DNA from: an uncultured Clostridia bacterium
Lineage (GTDB): Bacteria; Bacillota; Clostridia; Christensenellales; UBA1242
Assembly (NCBI GenBank): GCA_949841045.1
Contig: CATKXS010000012.1
Span: 1-37,983, forward strand
Length of the DNA: 37,983 bases
Direction: 5' to 3'
Position numbers and translations under genes: made by a program. The notes below the pieces were generated by a model. It was not told the DNA's origin. It did not search any database and saw only the letters and a program-made list of their open reading frames with translations. Below, in pieces: positions 1 to 8,110 of the stretch (positions are counted from its first letter, which is position 1; each line of letters begins with the position of its first letter).

Positions 1-1678
1 CATTACTCCCATTTACTTCATGGTCATCTAAGTATATACAAGCAGAAGCTAAATCTACCTTCCAACCCGCAAACTTATATCCCTGTCTACTGAAAGCATT
101 AGGGTATAAATTTTGAGCTTCGTTAAAGGTGAAATTCTGGTTTTCCATACTTCCACTGCCTTCTATTACGTTGTATTTTACAGTGTAGTTATTTTTTACC
201 CAGTTTGGAGTTAAAGTTTGATTTTCGGCAATGTCCCAATTTCTTGCACTAGTTCCATCAGTGTTATAATATTTATAACCGTTGGCACCATAGTAACCCT
301 CAAATGTAAAACCTGTTCTAAATGGAGGAGTTATTGCTGTCATTGGCTGACCAAAAGTTACATCTGCACTTCCATTTCCTCCTCTACCAATATCAGCAAG
401 AGAATTATCGAAATTTACCCTATACTCATTAGGCGTCCACTGCGCGTAAAGCGTCAGCACATTGCTTTCATCACGTTTTGGGTCAAAGTCAATCCCGTAA
501 GTGGTATTTGCAGAAGTATATCTCGTCCCCGTCCCATCTTGTTTTGTATTCCAGCTATCGAAGACATATCCAGTTCGGACTGGCACATTCGAGGAGACCT
601 TAATTAGACGTGGAGTGTATGTTCCTCCTCCGTATTTCATATATTGTGCTGTTGAACTGCTTGAAATAGGTTTCCCACTTTGAGCTGCCCCTCCATTCAA
701 ATTATAACTTATTCTTAAATCTCTTTTATAAATCAATCTATATTCGCCAGCATCTATGTTAGTAAAATACTTACCCACTGCGTATTGTGCTTCCATAGTT
801 GCATAATTACTGGTTATCCAGTCGCTATCATTCCAATAACTAGGCTTCCATTCGTAACTCGAATAAGTGTTGCTTGGCCTAAAAAGAGTATAGCCCGTTC
901 CTGCAGTATAAGTAATCTTTCTACTTTGTGCGGTAAAATTATTATCATAATATTTGTAATTAACACTATAGTTTACTTTTGCATTGTTAAAAAGTAAAAT
1001 TTTAGGAGTAAATCCCCATTGTGTAAAGACTGTGTCTATATCGTCAACATTAACTGTCCATTGGCCAGTCGTTCCATTACAAACTTTTTCATATCTTTGT
1101 TCGCTAGAATCATCTTCGTCACTATAACTGCCGTAATATTCATATACACCGCCAAATTGTCCTCCAGCTATATCCTCAAAAGCAAATATTAGATTTCTAT
1201 ACATAGGCAAAGTACCAACGGGTGTATAATCCCAAAGTTCAGAACCTCCATTATTTCTCCAGTCTCCGCTACTAAGCGCGTTGTTTCGAGCCGTCTCACT
1301 ATCAAACCATATTAACAAACAATCCGCATAATATGAACCATATTCATATTGCAAAAATGAGGCAAAAAATTTTTGAGATATAACGGGAAGTATTGGGTTT
1401 GCATAATATGCGACATTTCCCTTAATACCTGCTGCGCCATGAAAAACTGGCATCGTATCCTTTTCTAAATTACCGCCGGAATCATATACTTCTTCATATC
1501 TATCTTGTACCGAAGAATCAAGAATTGTGGTAATAAAAAATTTTAATGAATATGTACTCGCGGACTGAGCTTCTTTAACCGGATTTTTAGAACTAAAATC
1601 TCCTATAAGCAAAGAGCCACAAACAAAAAGAGTAATTAAAAATATAAATAATGGACAATATTTTATTATCTTTTTCAT
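1..1678 (-). CDS. Large secreted surface protein with InlB-type repeats (5' part, runs off left edge)
   Basis: This reading frame is absent from the ORF track because it has no stop inside the window. Read on the minus strand from the ATG at 1678 it stays open for 559 codons to the left edge. It begins MKKIIKYCPLFIFLITLF, a typical export signal with a Lys-rich start and hydrophobic core. The next ~230 residues are rich in Tyr, Ser, Asn and Asp and match nothing I recognise. They are followed by Listeria-Bacteroides (InlB B-type) repeats: the pattern YNLNGG ... TGYVFDSWNT ... LTLYAQW is seen, then a second unit with TGFTFEGYY and a third ending GYKFAGWKV. Such repeats are common in wall- or surface-attached adhesin-like proteins; the C-terminal anchor would lie outside the window. 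The start is supported by GGGAG five bases upstream. Its promoter contains a G9 tract (separate entry). Function beyond surface protein is unknown. Confidence 0.85.
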   Translation of the reverse strand, partial: MKKIIKYCPLFIFLITLFVCGSLLIGDFSSKNPVKEAQSASTYSLKFFITTILDSSVQDRYEEVYDSGGNLEKDTMPVFHGAAGIKGNVAYYANPILPVISQKFFASFLQYEYGSYYADCLLIWFDSETARNNALSSGDWRNNGGSELWDYTPVGTLPMYRNLIFAFEDIAGGQFGGVYEYYGSYSDEDDSSEQRYEKVCNGTTGQWTVNVDDIDTVFTQWGFTPKILLFNNAKVNYSVNYKYYDNNFTAQSRKITYTAGTGYTLFRPSNTYSSYEWKPSYWNDSDWITSNYATMEAQYAVGKYFTNIDAGEYRLIYKRDLRISYNLNGGAAQSGKPISSSSTAQYMKYGGGTYTPRLIKVSSNVPVRTGYVFDSWNTKQDGTGTRYTSANTTYGIDFDPKRDESNVLTLYAQWTPNEYRVNFDNSLADIGRGGNGSADVTFGQPMTAITPPFRTGFTFEGYYGANGYKYYNTDGTSARNWDIAENQTLTPNWVKNNYTVKYNVIEGSGSMENQNFTFNEAQNLYPNAFSRQGYKFAGWKVDLASACIYLDDHEVNGSN

Positions 1679-1696
1679 ATTCACTCCCATAATTTA

Positions 1697-1723
1697 ATTT
1701 TACCCCCCCCCGAAAAAAGTCAA
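1697..1723 (-). promoter_or_regulatory. Candidate phase-variable promoter with G9 tract in the spacer
   Basis: On the minus strand TTGACT (1723-1718) is followed by TTTTTC, nine G and TAAAAT (1702-1697). Both hexamers match the sigma-A consensus at 5 of 6 positions. The spacer is 15 nt with nine G and would be the optimal 17 nt with eleven. The predicted start lies near 1690, giving a ~12-nt leader that still holds the GGGAG ribosome site. Slippage in the G run would change promoter strength, as known for homopolymer spacers in other bacteria. Confidence 0.6.
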
Positions 1724-1870
1724 GCATTTTACCATAGGTTTAAGCATTGTTTAAAACCTTTCTTTTTTAGTTTCGGTGGTAAGTCATTATTACTCGTACA
1801 TTTATCTTCTGCATTTTGTAGTATTTTATCATATTTTGTCGAAAAATAAAATTAATTTATACAAGTATTG

Positions 1871-1910
1871 AAAAAAAATTGGCAATTATTCAAAAATGAA
1901 TAATTGCCAA
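1871..1910 (-). terminator. Intrinsic terminator, outer of two after gltX
   Basis: On the minus strand TTGGCAATTATTC pairs perfectly with GAATAATTGCCAA around an ATTTTT loop and is followed by eight T. It lies about 55 bases beyond the gltX stop as a back-up to the inner terminator. Confidence 0.8.
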
Positions 1911-1930
1911 GTCTAAATTTCATTTTAACT

Positions 1931-1959
1931 AAAAAAAGCTCACACAAATTGTGTGAACT
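1931..1959 (-). terminator. Intrinsic terminator directly after gltX
   Basis: The hairpin AGTTCACACAA / TTGTGTGAGCT (one G-T pair) is followed by seven T on the minus strand, immediately past the gltX stop codon. Confidence 0.85.
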
Positions 1960-1962
1960 ATT

Positions 1963-3609
1963 TTACATTTTCTTTATAAATTGTTCTAGTCTTGCTTTTG
2001 TCTCTTCTTCACCTAATATTTCTATAATAGTAAATAGTGTTGGAGAATCTTTTTCGCCAGTTATTGCAAGTCTTACAAACTGGCATGCTTTTGCAACATT
2101 TCCCTTATAGTCTTCTGGATGTTCTTTGTATGCTTTATTATCAGTAGCATAACCAAGACTAGCGGAAATAGATTTTACATCTTCAAACCATTCCTCATTT
2201 GACGCTGGCATTTTAAACGACCTAAGATATTCTTCAATGAATTCTTTTGCTTTTGACTCATCACCCGCGTCAAGCTGATAATTTTGTGGACGAGCAAAGA
2301 AATAATGGAATTTTTCTTTCATCATCTTATAGTTGTAAATGTCCTTTCTAGGCTTTGGGCGACCATCTCTATCCATTGCACATACTTTTACAAATTTGTC
2401 CTTATCAGATTTCAAAATCTTGGCAAGTTCGCCATCATACTCCTCTGCCCAGTCAAGCCAGTTTTCATAAAGTTTTTCACCGCTTATTAATGAAATGACA
2501 TTTTTAGAAATATCATTGAGTTTGACAAGGTCAAAGATTGGTGCGACTGCTGTTATATCGCTTGGTTTAAACTTAAACTCTTGCCAAGATGTGGTTGGAT
2601 TATTTTTTCTCCAAATTTCAAAGCCAGAGTTTATCATATTTAGTAGATATTCAAACACCGCTTCATTTGGATAACCATTTTCAGGGAAAAACATCATGTT
2701 TGATTCTGGGTCATATCTTTTAGAAATCTTGCGTCTGTTGCCTTGTTCATTGAGTTTATAAATAAGTGGATTATGGCAATATTGAATTGGCTTAAAGCCT
2801 AGTGCTTCAAATAGTTCAATATGAGCTGGGGTTGATGCAATATATTCCTCTCCACGAACTACAATATTTGTTCCCATAAGGGTATCATCAATTGCATGCG
2901 CAAATGGATAAGGAGGTGTTCCATCTGTTTTCAATATGATAAAATCTTTTGCATTTGCTTTTGCCTCAATGTCTCCTTTGAGTAAATCATTAAAGACAAT
3001 TCGCTCGTTGCCTTGATTTTTTGTTTTGAGCCTGATTGCAAAGCTGTCACCGTTATCAATATGCGCTTTTATTTCTTCATAACTAAGCTCACGACATGAA
3101 TCATATTCGCGTTCATCATCTTGAACAAATTTTTGCTCACGAAGTTTTAGAACATCTTCTTTTCCCTCTGTCTTTTTACAGAAGCAAGGGAATGCCTTTC
3201 CTTCTGCAACAAGTTTTTTAGCAAAGACCTTGTAAATATTTTCTCGTTGACTTTGAACATAAGGTCCATAATTTCCAACATCTTTTCCGTCTAAAGTTTG
3301 GTATTCATCAAACTTAACATCAAAGCGTCTTAGCACATCGTAAAGCACCTTTTTTGCTTCTACCTTTTCTCTCTTGCGGTCGGTATCTTCAATACGAAGG
3401 AAGAGAACGCCATTTGTATTTTTTGCAATATTATAACTTATGAATGCTTGAAAGAAATTGCCGATATGAACAAGGCCTGTTGGACTTGGCGCAAATCTTG
3501 TAACCATTTGTCCATCTTTAAGCATTCTTTTTGGGTACTTTTTAAATATGTCGTCAGCGCTTTCGTTTATATCAGGAAAGAGAAGCTGGGCAATATCTTG
3601 TGAATTCAT
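1963..3609 (-). CDS. gltX: Glutamyl-tRNA synthetase
   Basis: Class I aminoacyl-tRNA synthetase that charges tRNA-Glu with glutamate in the cytoplasm. The Rossmann-fold entry FAPSPTGLVHIGN (residues ~39-51) carries the HIGH-type signature as HIGN, followed by RIEDTDRKR, the glutamate-binding segment of GluRS. The KMSKS-type loop is KISKR at about 290. At 548 aa it is longer than the ~470-500 aa usual for bacterial GluRS: there are ~30 extra residues before the catalytic core and a long anticodon-binding region. The start has AGGAGA upstream (AGAGGAGAAATTATG). Two terminators end the unit. It is separated from the upstream lipoprotein gene by 120 bp that contain short palindromes. Whether it also charges tRNA-Gln cannot be told from this window. 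Confidence 0.93.
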   Translation of the reverse strand: MNSQDIAQLLFPDINESADDIFKKYPKRMLKDGQMVTRFAPSPTGLVHIGNFFQAFISYNIAKNTNGVLFLRIEDTDRKREKVEAKKVLYDVLRRFDVKFDEYQTLDGKDVGNYGPYVQSQRENIYKVFAKKLVAEGKAFPCFCKKTEGKEDVLKLREQKFVQDDEREYDSCRELSYEEIKAHIDNGDSFAIRLKTKNQGNERIVFNDLLKGDIEAKANAKDFIILKTDGTPPYPFAHAIDDTLMGTNIVVRGEEYIASTPAHIELFEALGFKPIQYCHNPLIYKLNEQGNRRKISKRYDPESNMMFFPENGYPNEAVFEYLLNMINSGFEIWRKNNPTTSWQEFKFKPSDITAVAPIFDLVKLNDISKNVISLISGEKLYENWLDWAEEYDGELAKILKSDKDKFVKVCAMDRDGRPKPRKDIYNYKMMKEKFHYFFARPQNYQLDAGDESKAKEFIEEYLRSFKMPASNEEWFEDVKSISASLGYATDNKAYKEHPEDYKGNVAKACQFVRLAITGEKDSPTLFTIIEILGEEETKARLEQFIKKM

Positions 3610-3623
3610 AATTTCTCCTCTAG

Positions 3624-3676
3624 GCGGATTATCCGCTTTCTATGTGGATTGTCAACTTTTTAATGGGATTATCCCC
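3624..3676. repeat. Cluster of TTA-loop palindromes upstream of gltX
   Basis: GCGGA-TTA-TCCGC (3624-3636) is a perfect 5-bp hairpin with a TTA loop. A second similar element, GGGATTATCCCC, sits at 3665-3676, and a decayed GTGGATTGTCAAC lies between them. They belong to a set of variable-stem, constant-loop palindromes seen through the window and are not terminators, because no T run follows in the direction of the genes. Confidence 0.6.
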
Positions 3677-3729
3677 AGTCTAATATGAACATTCCACTTT
3701 CTTAACAGGTTTTTATTTTATTAAAAATT

Positions 3730-4779
3730 TTAATCAGCTAAACTACTTTGAAGAAAAGTCGCAACTCTATATATAGCGCTATTTTCACCAACAAAATAAT
3801 TTAAGACTCTATCGTAATAAACATTTGCAAAACTATTTACTTTTTTGTAAGCGTTTATGTCATTGTCATAAGAGTTTGCAAAATTATAAAATGAGAATTT
3901 ATTCATTGCTTTTCTTGCGTCTCCCCTTGTCGAGTCAAGAGAAGAGAATATAGTAATTACATATTCCATTTCATCAGCTAACAGGTTTACGAGGTCGTCT
4001 TTCTTAGCACTCATTTTTGACATAACTACATTGCCAAAGTTTGCCATGCTTAAATTTACCAAAGTAAATTCTGAAGAAGATTTAGTTAAATCAAGAGGTT
4101 CGCCTTCACAACTGTCAAAGAAGAACAATTTAAAATCTCCATAAATATTTAGATAGTTATAATCCAAATAGAATTCAAGACCTTCATTATCCATGCTTTC
4201 CGAGCCAACATTCTTTGCAAGTTTGGCCTCATTATTTAAAAATTTTCCAAGTCTGTTTGCGCAATCGAATGTTGAATTAATGAAGCTATAAGCAGAATTT
4301 TTGTAATTATAGAAAAAGCCATTATAAATTGAATAATCTGCATTAGTATCCTTTAAAGAGTTGAACTTTTCATGTTCTTCTTTTAAAGTATCATATTTTT
4401 TATTTAAGTCTTTAATTGACGATTCAAGTTTTGAGTAGTCAGCTTTAATATTATTATCTTCAAGAAGAGGATAATACTTTTCAATGAAGTTAAGACCAAC
4501 TGCAGCAAGCGTTCTATAGTGATTATATGAAAGTTGTACAGTGCTGCCATTGCCCGCCTTATTTGTCATATCTTGAAGGTCGAAATTTGTTTCAATATAA
4601 TTTATTGTCCCCTTTGTAAATGGGCTATCCACATCTTCTTTTATAGCTGTTATCGACTCATCAAATAGTTTATAAACGTTTGCGCTTGACGTCTTTTTAG
4701 CACAACCGAAAAGCATAAAACTCGATGCTGAAAGTACAAGCGCGAGGAAAACTGATAAAATTATCTTTTTACTTTTCAT
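3730..4779 (-). CDS. Predicted lipoprotein of unknown function
   Basis: The 349-aa product starts MKSKKIILSVFLALVLS and has a lipobox, LFGC, at about residues 23-26, so Cys26 would be lipidated and the protein anchored on the outer face of the membrane. The mature part is hydrophilic and mostly helical in character, with a Lys/Glu/Asn-rich segment around residues 110-150 that could form a coiled coil. I recognise no domain. Its start overlaps the stop of the upstream gene by four bases (ATGA), so it is translationally coupled to the single-pass membrane protein encoded before it, and the two products probably work together at the cell envelope. Confidence 0.75.
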   Translation of the reverse strand: MKSKKIILSVFLALVLSASSFMLFGCAKKTSSANVYKLFDESITAIKEDVDSPFTKGTINYIETNFDLQDMTNKAGNGSTVQLSYNHYRTLAAVGLNFIEKYYPLLEDNNIKADYSKLESSIKDLNKKYDTLKEEHEKFNSLKDTNADYSIYNGFFYNYKNSAYSFINSTFDCANRLGKFLNNEAKLAKNVGSESMDNEGLEFYLDYNYLNIYGDFKLFFFDSCEGEPLDLTKSSSEFTLVNLSMANFGNVVMSKMSAKKDDLVNLLADEMEYVITIFSSLDSTRGDARKAMNKFSFYNFANSYDNDINAYKKVNSFANVYYDRVLNYFVGENSAIYRVATFLQSSLAD

Positions 4780-5768
4780 AGGTTGCCTCCTAAGAATTCT
4801 TTGACTTGAGCGTAAACACCGTCTGGGTCACTTACATTATCAAATGCATAATCGAAAAGGATTTTTCCTTCGCTAACTTTAGCTGAAGCTATAATCTTTT
4901 GATAATTGTCTTCTTTATAAAGAGAGGTAAATTTGTTTGTCTTTTCATATTTTGCCTGAACATTGCTATCAAAATAATATGAAGTAATATCGCCAGAATT
5001 TACATTAGTCAAATATGTGTCTACAAAGTTCTCAAACGCACGTACTACAGAACTACTTACATAGTTGTAGTCATCTGTTGAATTGTCTTTTTTGTCCTCA
5101 CCTGCAACTTTTTCAAGTTGTAGAACGAGAACATCCAAATAATCATTTGTTGCATTTATAATAATTTTTGAAGCTTCATTGTTTTCAAGAATGTTTCCCA
5201 TTGAACCTGTATAAGACTTGCCAAGAGCAGAAATTGCACTTCTATTATACTTAAGCCACTTTACAAACTCTCGTCTAAAATCAATCATTCCGTTTGAAAG
5301 TGCAGTAGTTGTGCTTGAAGAGGTAACAGCCACTTCTGTAAGGTCATTGAGAATGCTGGCAAGTTTTTTCTGGCTTGACTTTGCACTATTGAGATTGTTC
5401 TTAATAGGCTTATAGTTCTTTTTGAAATTTTTATTTGAACTTGCAAAAACAAGTGAACTATTGTAGAAATCTAAAATATCACTTACACTTTCTGCAATTA
5501 TTCGAACGTCATCAAGCTCTGAAGTATAAACATGCAACCTTTGATTGTCTTTAAGTTTTTGACTGAACACTCTTAAATCAGCGTCTTCTTGCTCATTTTT
5601 CAAGAATGTAGTTTGAGCTGAACGATTTAATGTTTCAATCGCGTTGTAGGTATTTGGTGGAATACATAGAAGAATGACCACAACAATAATTGCAACAAGC
5701 ACGACTAGACCAACTGCAACAAGCCATCTTTTGCCATTCCCAGTAGAGTAATCTTTCCCTTTTGCCAT
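4776..5768 (-). CDS. Single-pass membrane protein of unknown function
   Basis: The 330-aa product has a short basic N-terminus (MAKGKDYSTGNGKRW), one strong transmembrane helix at about residues 15-36 (LVAVGLVVLVAIIVVVILLCIP) and a large extracytoplasmic part without cysteine pairs or a recognised domain. The outside portion is rich in Ser, Asn and Lys and looks helical. The gene overlaps the following lipoprotein gene by ATGA, marking a two-gene operon. The start has GGAGG upstream (TAGGAGGTAATTATG). Topology inside-to-outside follows from the positively charged N-terminus. No function is proposed. Confidence 0.72.
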   Translation of the reverse strand: MAKGKDYSTGNGKRWLVAVGLVVLVAIIVVVILLCIPPNTYNAIETLNRSAQTTFLKNEQEDADLRVFSQKLKDNQRLHVYTSELDDVRIIAESVSDILDFYNSSLVFASSNKNFKKNYKPIKNNLNSAKSSQKKLASILNDLTEVAVTSSSTTTALSNGMIDFRREFVKWLKYNRSAISALGKSYTGSMGNILENNEASKIIINATNDYLDVLVLQLEKVAGEDKKDNSTDDYNYVSSSVVRAFENFVDTYLTNVNSGDITSYYFDSNVQAKYEKTNKFTSLYKEDNYQKIIASAKVSEGKILFDYAFDNVSDPDGVYAQVKEFLGGNL

Positions 5769-5844
5769 AATTACCTCCTATATTTTACTTTTTTATGATT
5801 ATTTGAATTCTCAAAGTCATTGTTAAATAACATTCCTTTTCGCC

Positions 5845-7287
5845 CTATTCATCATCGCCAAACACATTGACATCTGCGACATTTTCAACTGGTGTTTCTT
5901 CAATCTTACTATATTCGACTGCCTCTTTGCGCTTGCCTGAGAAAGTCTTGTCGCCAAGATTGACAAAGGTTGTATATTCACCAATCCATCTCAGTTTAAC
6001 AGTGCCTGTGCCACCATTTCTGTGTTTTGCAATAATAAGTTCAACAGTGCCTGGTTCATCTTCCTGAGCCACGTCATTATATTTTTCTGGATTGTACAAG
6101 AATAATACAATATCAGCATCTTGCTCAATTGCACCAGAGTCTCTAAGGTCTGAAAGCATAGGCCTATGGTCTCCCTGTCTACTTTCAACACCACGAGATA
6201 ACTGCGAAAGTGCGATAATTGGAACATTGAGTTCCTTAGCCGCAATCTTTAAGTTTCTAGAAATATCACTGACTTCATTTTGTCTTGTATCACCTTTCTT
6301 GTTACTGCCCGAACTCATAAGCTGAACATAGTCAATCATGACAAGGTCGATATTATCTTTAACTTTCAGCCTACGGCACTTTGTAAGTACATCTGCTGGA
6401 GTTGTGAGTGATGAGTCATCAATATATATTCCGCTTGCTTCAAGTTTTTTGGCAGCAGTCCAGATACGTTTCCATTCCTCACCGTCCATTGTTCCATTTA
6501 ATGCTTTCGCCATTGGCACTTTTGCAAGTGAACAAATCGCCCTTTGCATAAGTTGGTCGCGACTCATTTCAAGAGAGAACACCGCACATTTTTTGCCATG
6601 TTCAACGGCGGCATTTACAAGTATATTCATAGAGAAAGAGGTCTTACCAACACCTGGACGAGCCGCGAGCAAAATAAGGTCACTGTTTTGAAGTCCATTT
6701 GTTATCTTATCAAAATCGCGATAACCTGTTGGAATACCTTTTATTGAGGTTGGGTCTTTTGCAATTTTATCAAACTTGTCAATAATGTGTTTAATTGCAC
6801 CATTTGGAGCACCAACATGCTCAAGGCTTGAACGCGCTTCGTTTTCAGCAATATCAAAAATCTCTTTTTCTGCAAACTGCAAGCATTTATCTTTGTCTTC
6901 GCTTTCGTATGCGTTTTCAATTATGTGTTGACCTGAATAGATAAGTTTTCTTTTTACAGAGTCTGCTTTGACAATATCGCAGTAATATTTGAAATTGGCA
7001 GCTGAAGGAACAACATTTGTGAGTGCTGTTATGTATTCAATTCCGCCCACTTTATCAAGTATCTTATCTTGGTCAAGCTGGTCAGTAAGAGTTACGAAAT
7101 CGACAGGAATTGACTTTTGATAGATTTTATTCATGGCGTTATAAATATTCTTATGAGCGTCAGTATAAAAATCGTCCTCTTTCATTATGCCAAAAATGTC
7201 AACTTGCGCCTGCAAGTCAATAAGTATTGCGCCAAGCACTGACTGTTCGGCTTCAATATTATGTGGCATAATCTTGTAATCTGCCAT
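5845..7287 (-). CDS. dnaB: Replicative DNA helicase DnaB
   Basis: Hexameric ring helicase that unwinds DNA ahead of the replisome and binds primase. The N-terminal DnaB domain starts with PHNIEAEQSVLGAIL (~residues 8-22), a signature of the family. The RecA-like motor follows after ~180: Walker A ARPGVGKTSF at about 210, the Walker B region DLVMIDYVQLM at about 315, and the Q-loop/arginine-finger region ending in AKHRNGGTGTVKLRW near 420. At 480 aa it is slightly longer than the ~450 aa typical of the family because of an acidic C-terminal tail. GGAGG lies just before the start (AAGGAGGGCGAAATG). The gene is solitary here; rpmE, ssb and rpsF lie further upstream and rplI was not seen. Confidence 0.95.
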   Translation of the reverse strand: MADYKIMPHNIEAEQSVLGAILIDLQAQVDIFGIMKEDDFYTDAHKNIYNAMNKIYQKSIPVDFVTLTDQLDQDKILDKVGGIEYITALTNVVPSAANFKYYCDIVKADSVKRKLIYSGQHIIENAYESEDKDKCLQFAEKEIFDIAENEARSSLEHVGAPNGAIKHIIDKFDKIAKDPTSIKGIPTGYRDFDKITNGLQNSDLILLAARPGVGKTSFSMNILVNAAVEHGKKCAVFSLEMSRDQLMQRAICSLAKVPMAKALNGTMDGEEWKRIWTAAKKLEASGIYIDDSSLTTPADVLTKCRRLKVKDNIDLVMIDYVQLMSSGSNKKGDTRQNEVSDISRNLKIAAKELNVPIIALSQLSRGVESRQGDHRPMLSDLRDSGAIEQDADIVLFLYNPEKYNDVAQEDEPGTVELIIAKHRNGGTGTVKLRWIGEYTTFVNLGDKTFSGKRKEAVEYSKIEETPVENVADVNVFGDDE

Positions 7288-7334
7288 TTCGCCCTCCTTT
7301 TTTGTGATTTTAAATCATCTTTTGTTGTAATTAA

Positions 7335-7430
7335 GCGAATTATTCGCCCTTTAAATGTGTTGTCACCAAACACTAAATCCTAAATCCCCTTATGGGATTA
7401 CACATCGTGTGCCATTAACGCACCAAGTGT
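7335..7430. repeat. Palindrome-rich spacer upstream of dnaB
   Basis: The 144-bp gap holds GCGAA-TTA-TTCGC (7335-7347), an AATCCC/GGGATT palindrome (7383-7399) and further imperfect ones (CACATCGTGTG). They are part of the TAA/TTA-loop family. No terminator with a clear T run was found for the upstream membrane-protein gene. Confidence 0.5.
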
Positions 7431-7431
7431 G

Positions 7432-7698
7432 TTAAGTGCGCGTGAAAGGGTCCTTTTTGCCTGCCTCCTCCCGCTTCTTTTCTTTCTTTTTATCAATTTT
7501 AGCACAAACCCACATAAATATCAAGTAAACAGCGGAAGTAAAAACTATAATAATAAATCCGCAAAGTACTGGGTGCATGTTTGTATATTCAAAAAAGAGG
7601 TAAGCAATGAACGCGTCAAGCAAAAAGATTGGCAGTAAAAATATCAATAATCTCTTAGTAGATTTTTTTAAATTGCGTCTTTCTGTTGGCTCGAGCAT
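7432..7698 (-). CDS. Small two-helix membrane protein, unknown
   Basis: The 88-aa product has two hydrophobic helices, at about residues 18-36 (LLIFLLPIFLLDAFIAYLFF) and 44-67 (VLCGFIIIVFTSAVYLIFMW), and a strongly basic C-terminal tail (KIDKKKEKKREEAGKKD). A helical hairpin with both ends inside is the likely topology. The start has a strong ribosome site, GAAGGAGGCGTTATG. It is followed by dnaB and preceded by another small unknown gene 14 bases away, so these two may be cotranscribed. No family is recognised. Confidence 0.65.
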   Translation of the reverse strand: MLEPTERRNLKKSTKRLLIFLLPIFLLDAFIAYLFFEYTNMHPVLCGFIIIVFTSAVYLIFMWVCAKIDKKKEKKREEAGKKDPFTRT

Positions 7699-7712
7699 AA
7701 CGCCTCCTTCTA

Positions 7713-8054
7713 TTATTTGTCGCCTAATTCGCCTTCTTCCTCTTCTTTGGAAATATCTTTTTTATTAACATCATCTTTTTCCTTAACGGTCAAATCGATA
7801 TTTTCAAATTCATAAATTTTATATCCAAAAAATTTAAGTTTGTTTATATCTCCAAATTGCCCATGATTGGTATAGCAACCATTTTCTTCATGAATTTCCC
7901 AAGCTCTGTCATGAATATGAATTTCGCTTTTATACCATTTTTTATCCATTTTTTTGAAAGCTTCACAAAGGAGTGAGGCTTGCTCTTTGGTCTTAGTATG
8001 AATTGCAAAACTCTTCTTGTCATTCCAAAATTCTTCAAGTGTGATTTTTTCCAT
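7713..8054 (-). CDS. Small acidic protein of unknown function
   Basis: The 113-aa product resembles the small hypothetical proteins common in Clostridia and their phages: a core reading KKWYKSEIHIHD ... ENGCYTNHGQFGDI ... FFGYKIYEFENID, followed by a charged tail (KEKDDVNKKDISKEEEEGE). The Trp/Tyr-rich core with a single Cys suggests a compact alpha/beta fold, but I cannot name it. AGAAGGGGA lies upstream of the ATG. It sits between typA and the small membrane protein and may be read together with them. Confidence 0.6.
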   Translation of the reverse strand: MEKITLEEFWNDKKSFAIHTKTKEQASLLCEAFKKMDKKWYKSEIHIHDRAWEIHEENGCYTNHGQFGDINKLKFFGYKIYEFENIDLTVKEKDDVNKKDISKEEEEGELGDK

Positions 8055-8110
8055 TTTATTTTCCCCTTCTTTTAATTAGATTTTTTATCCGCTTTATACA
8101 AGCGTTTGAT

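Noticed and set aside
218-997. Plus-strand ORFs at 218-607, 501-683 and 785-997
   Set aside because: They are antisense shadows of the continuous minus-strand surface-protein frame, which has signal peptide, ribosome site and recognised repeats.
1703-1711. Poly-C/G runs as pure sequencing error
   Set aside because: Two of the three lie in coding regions and keep the frame at exactly nine, so the length itself is plausible; read-level variation still has to be checked.
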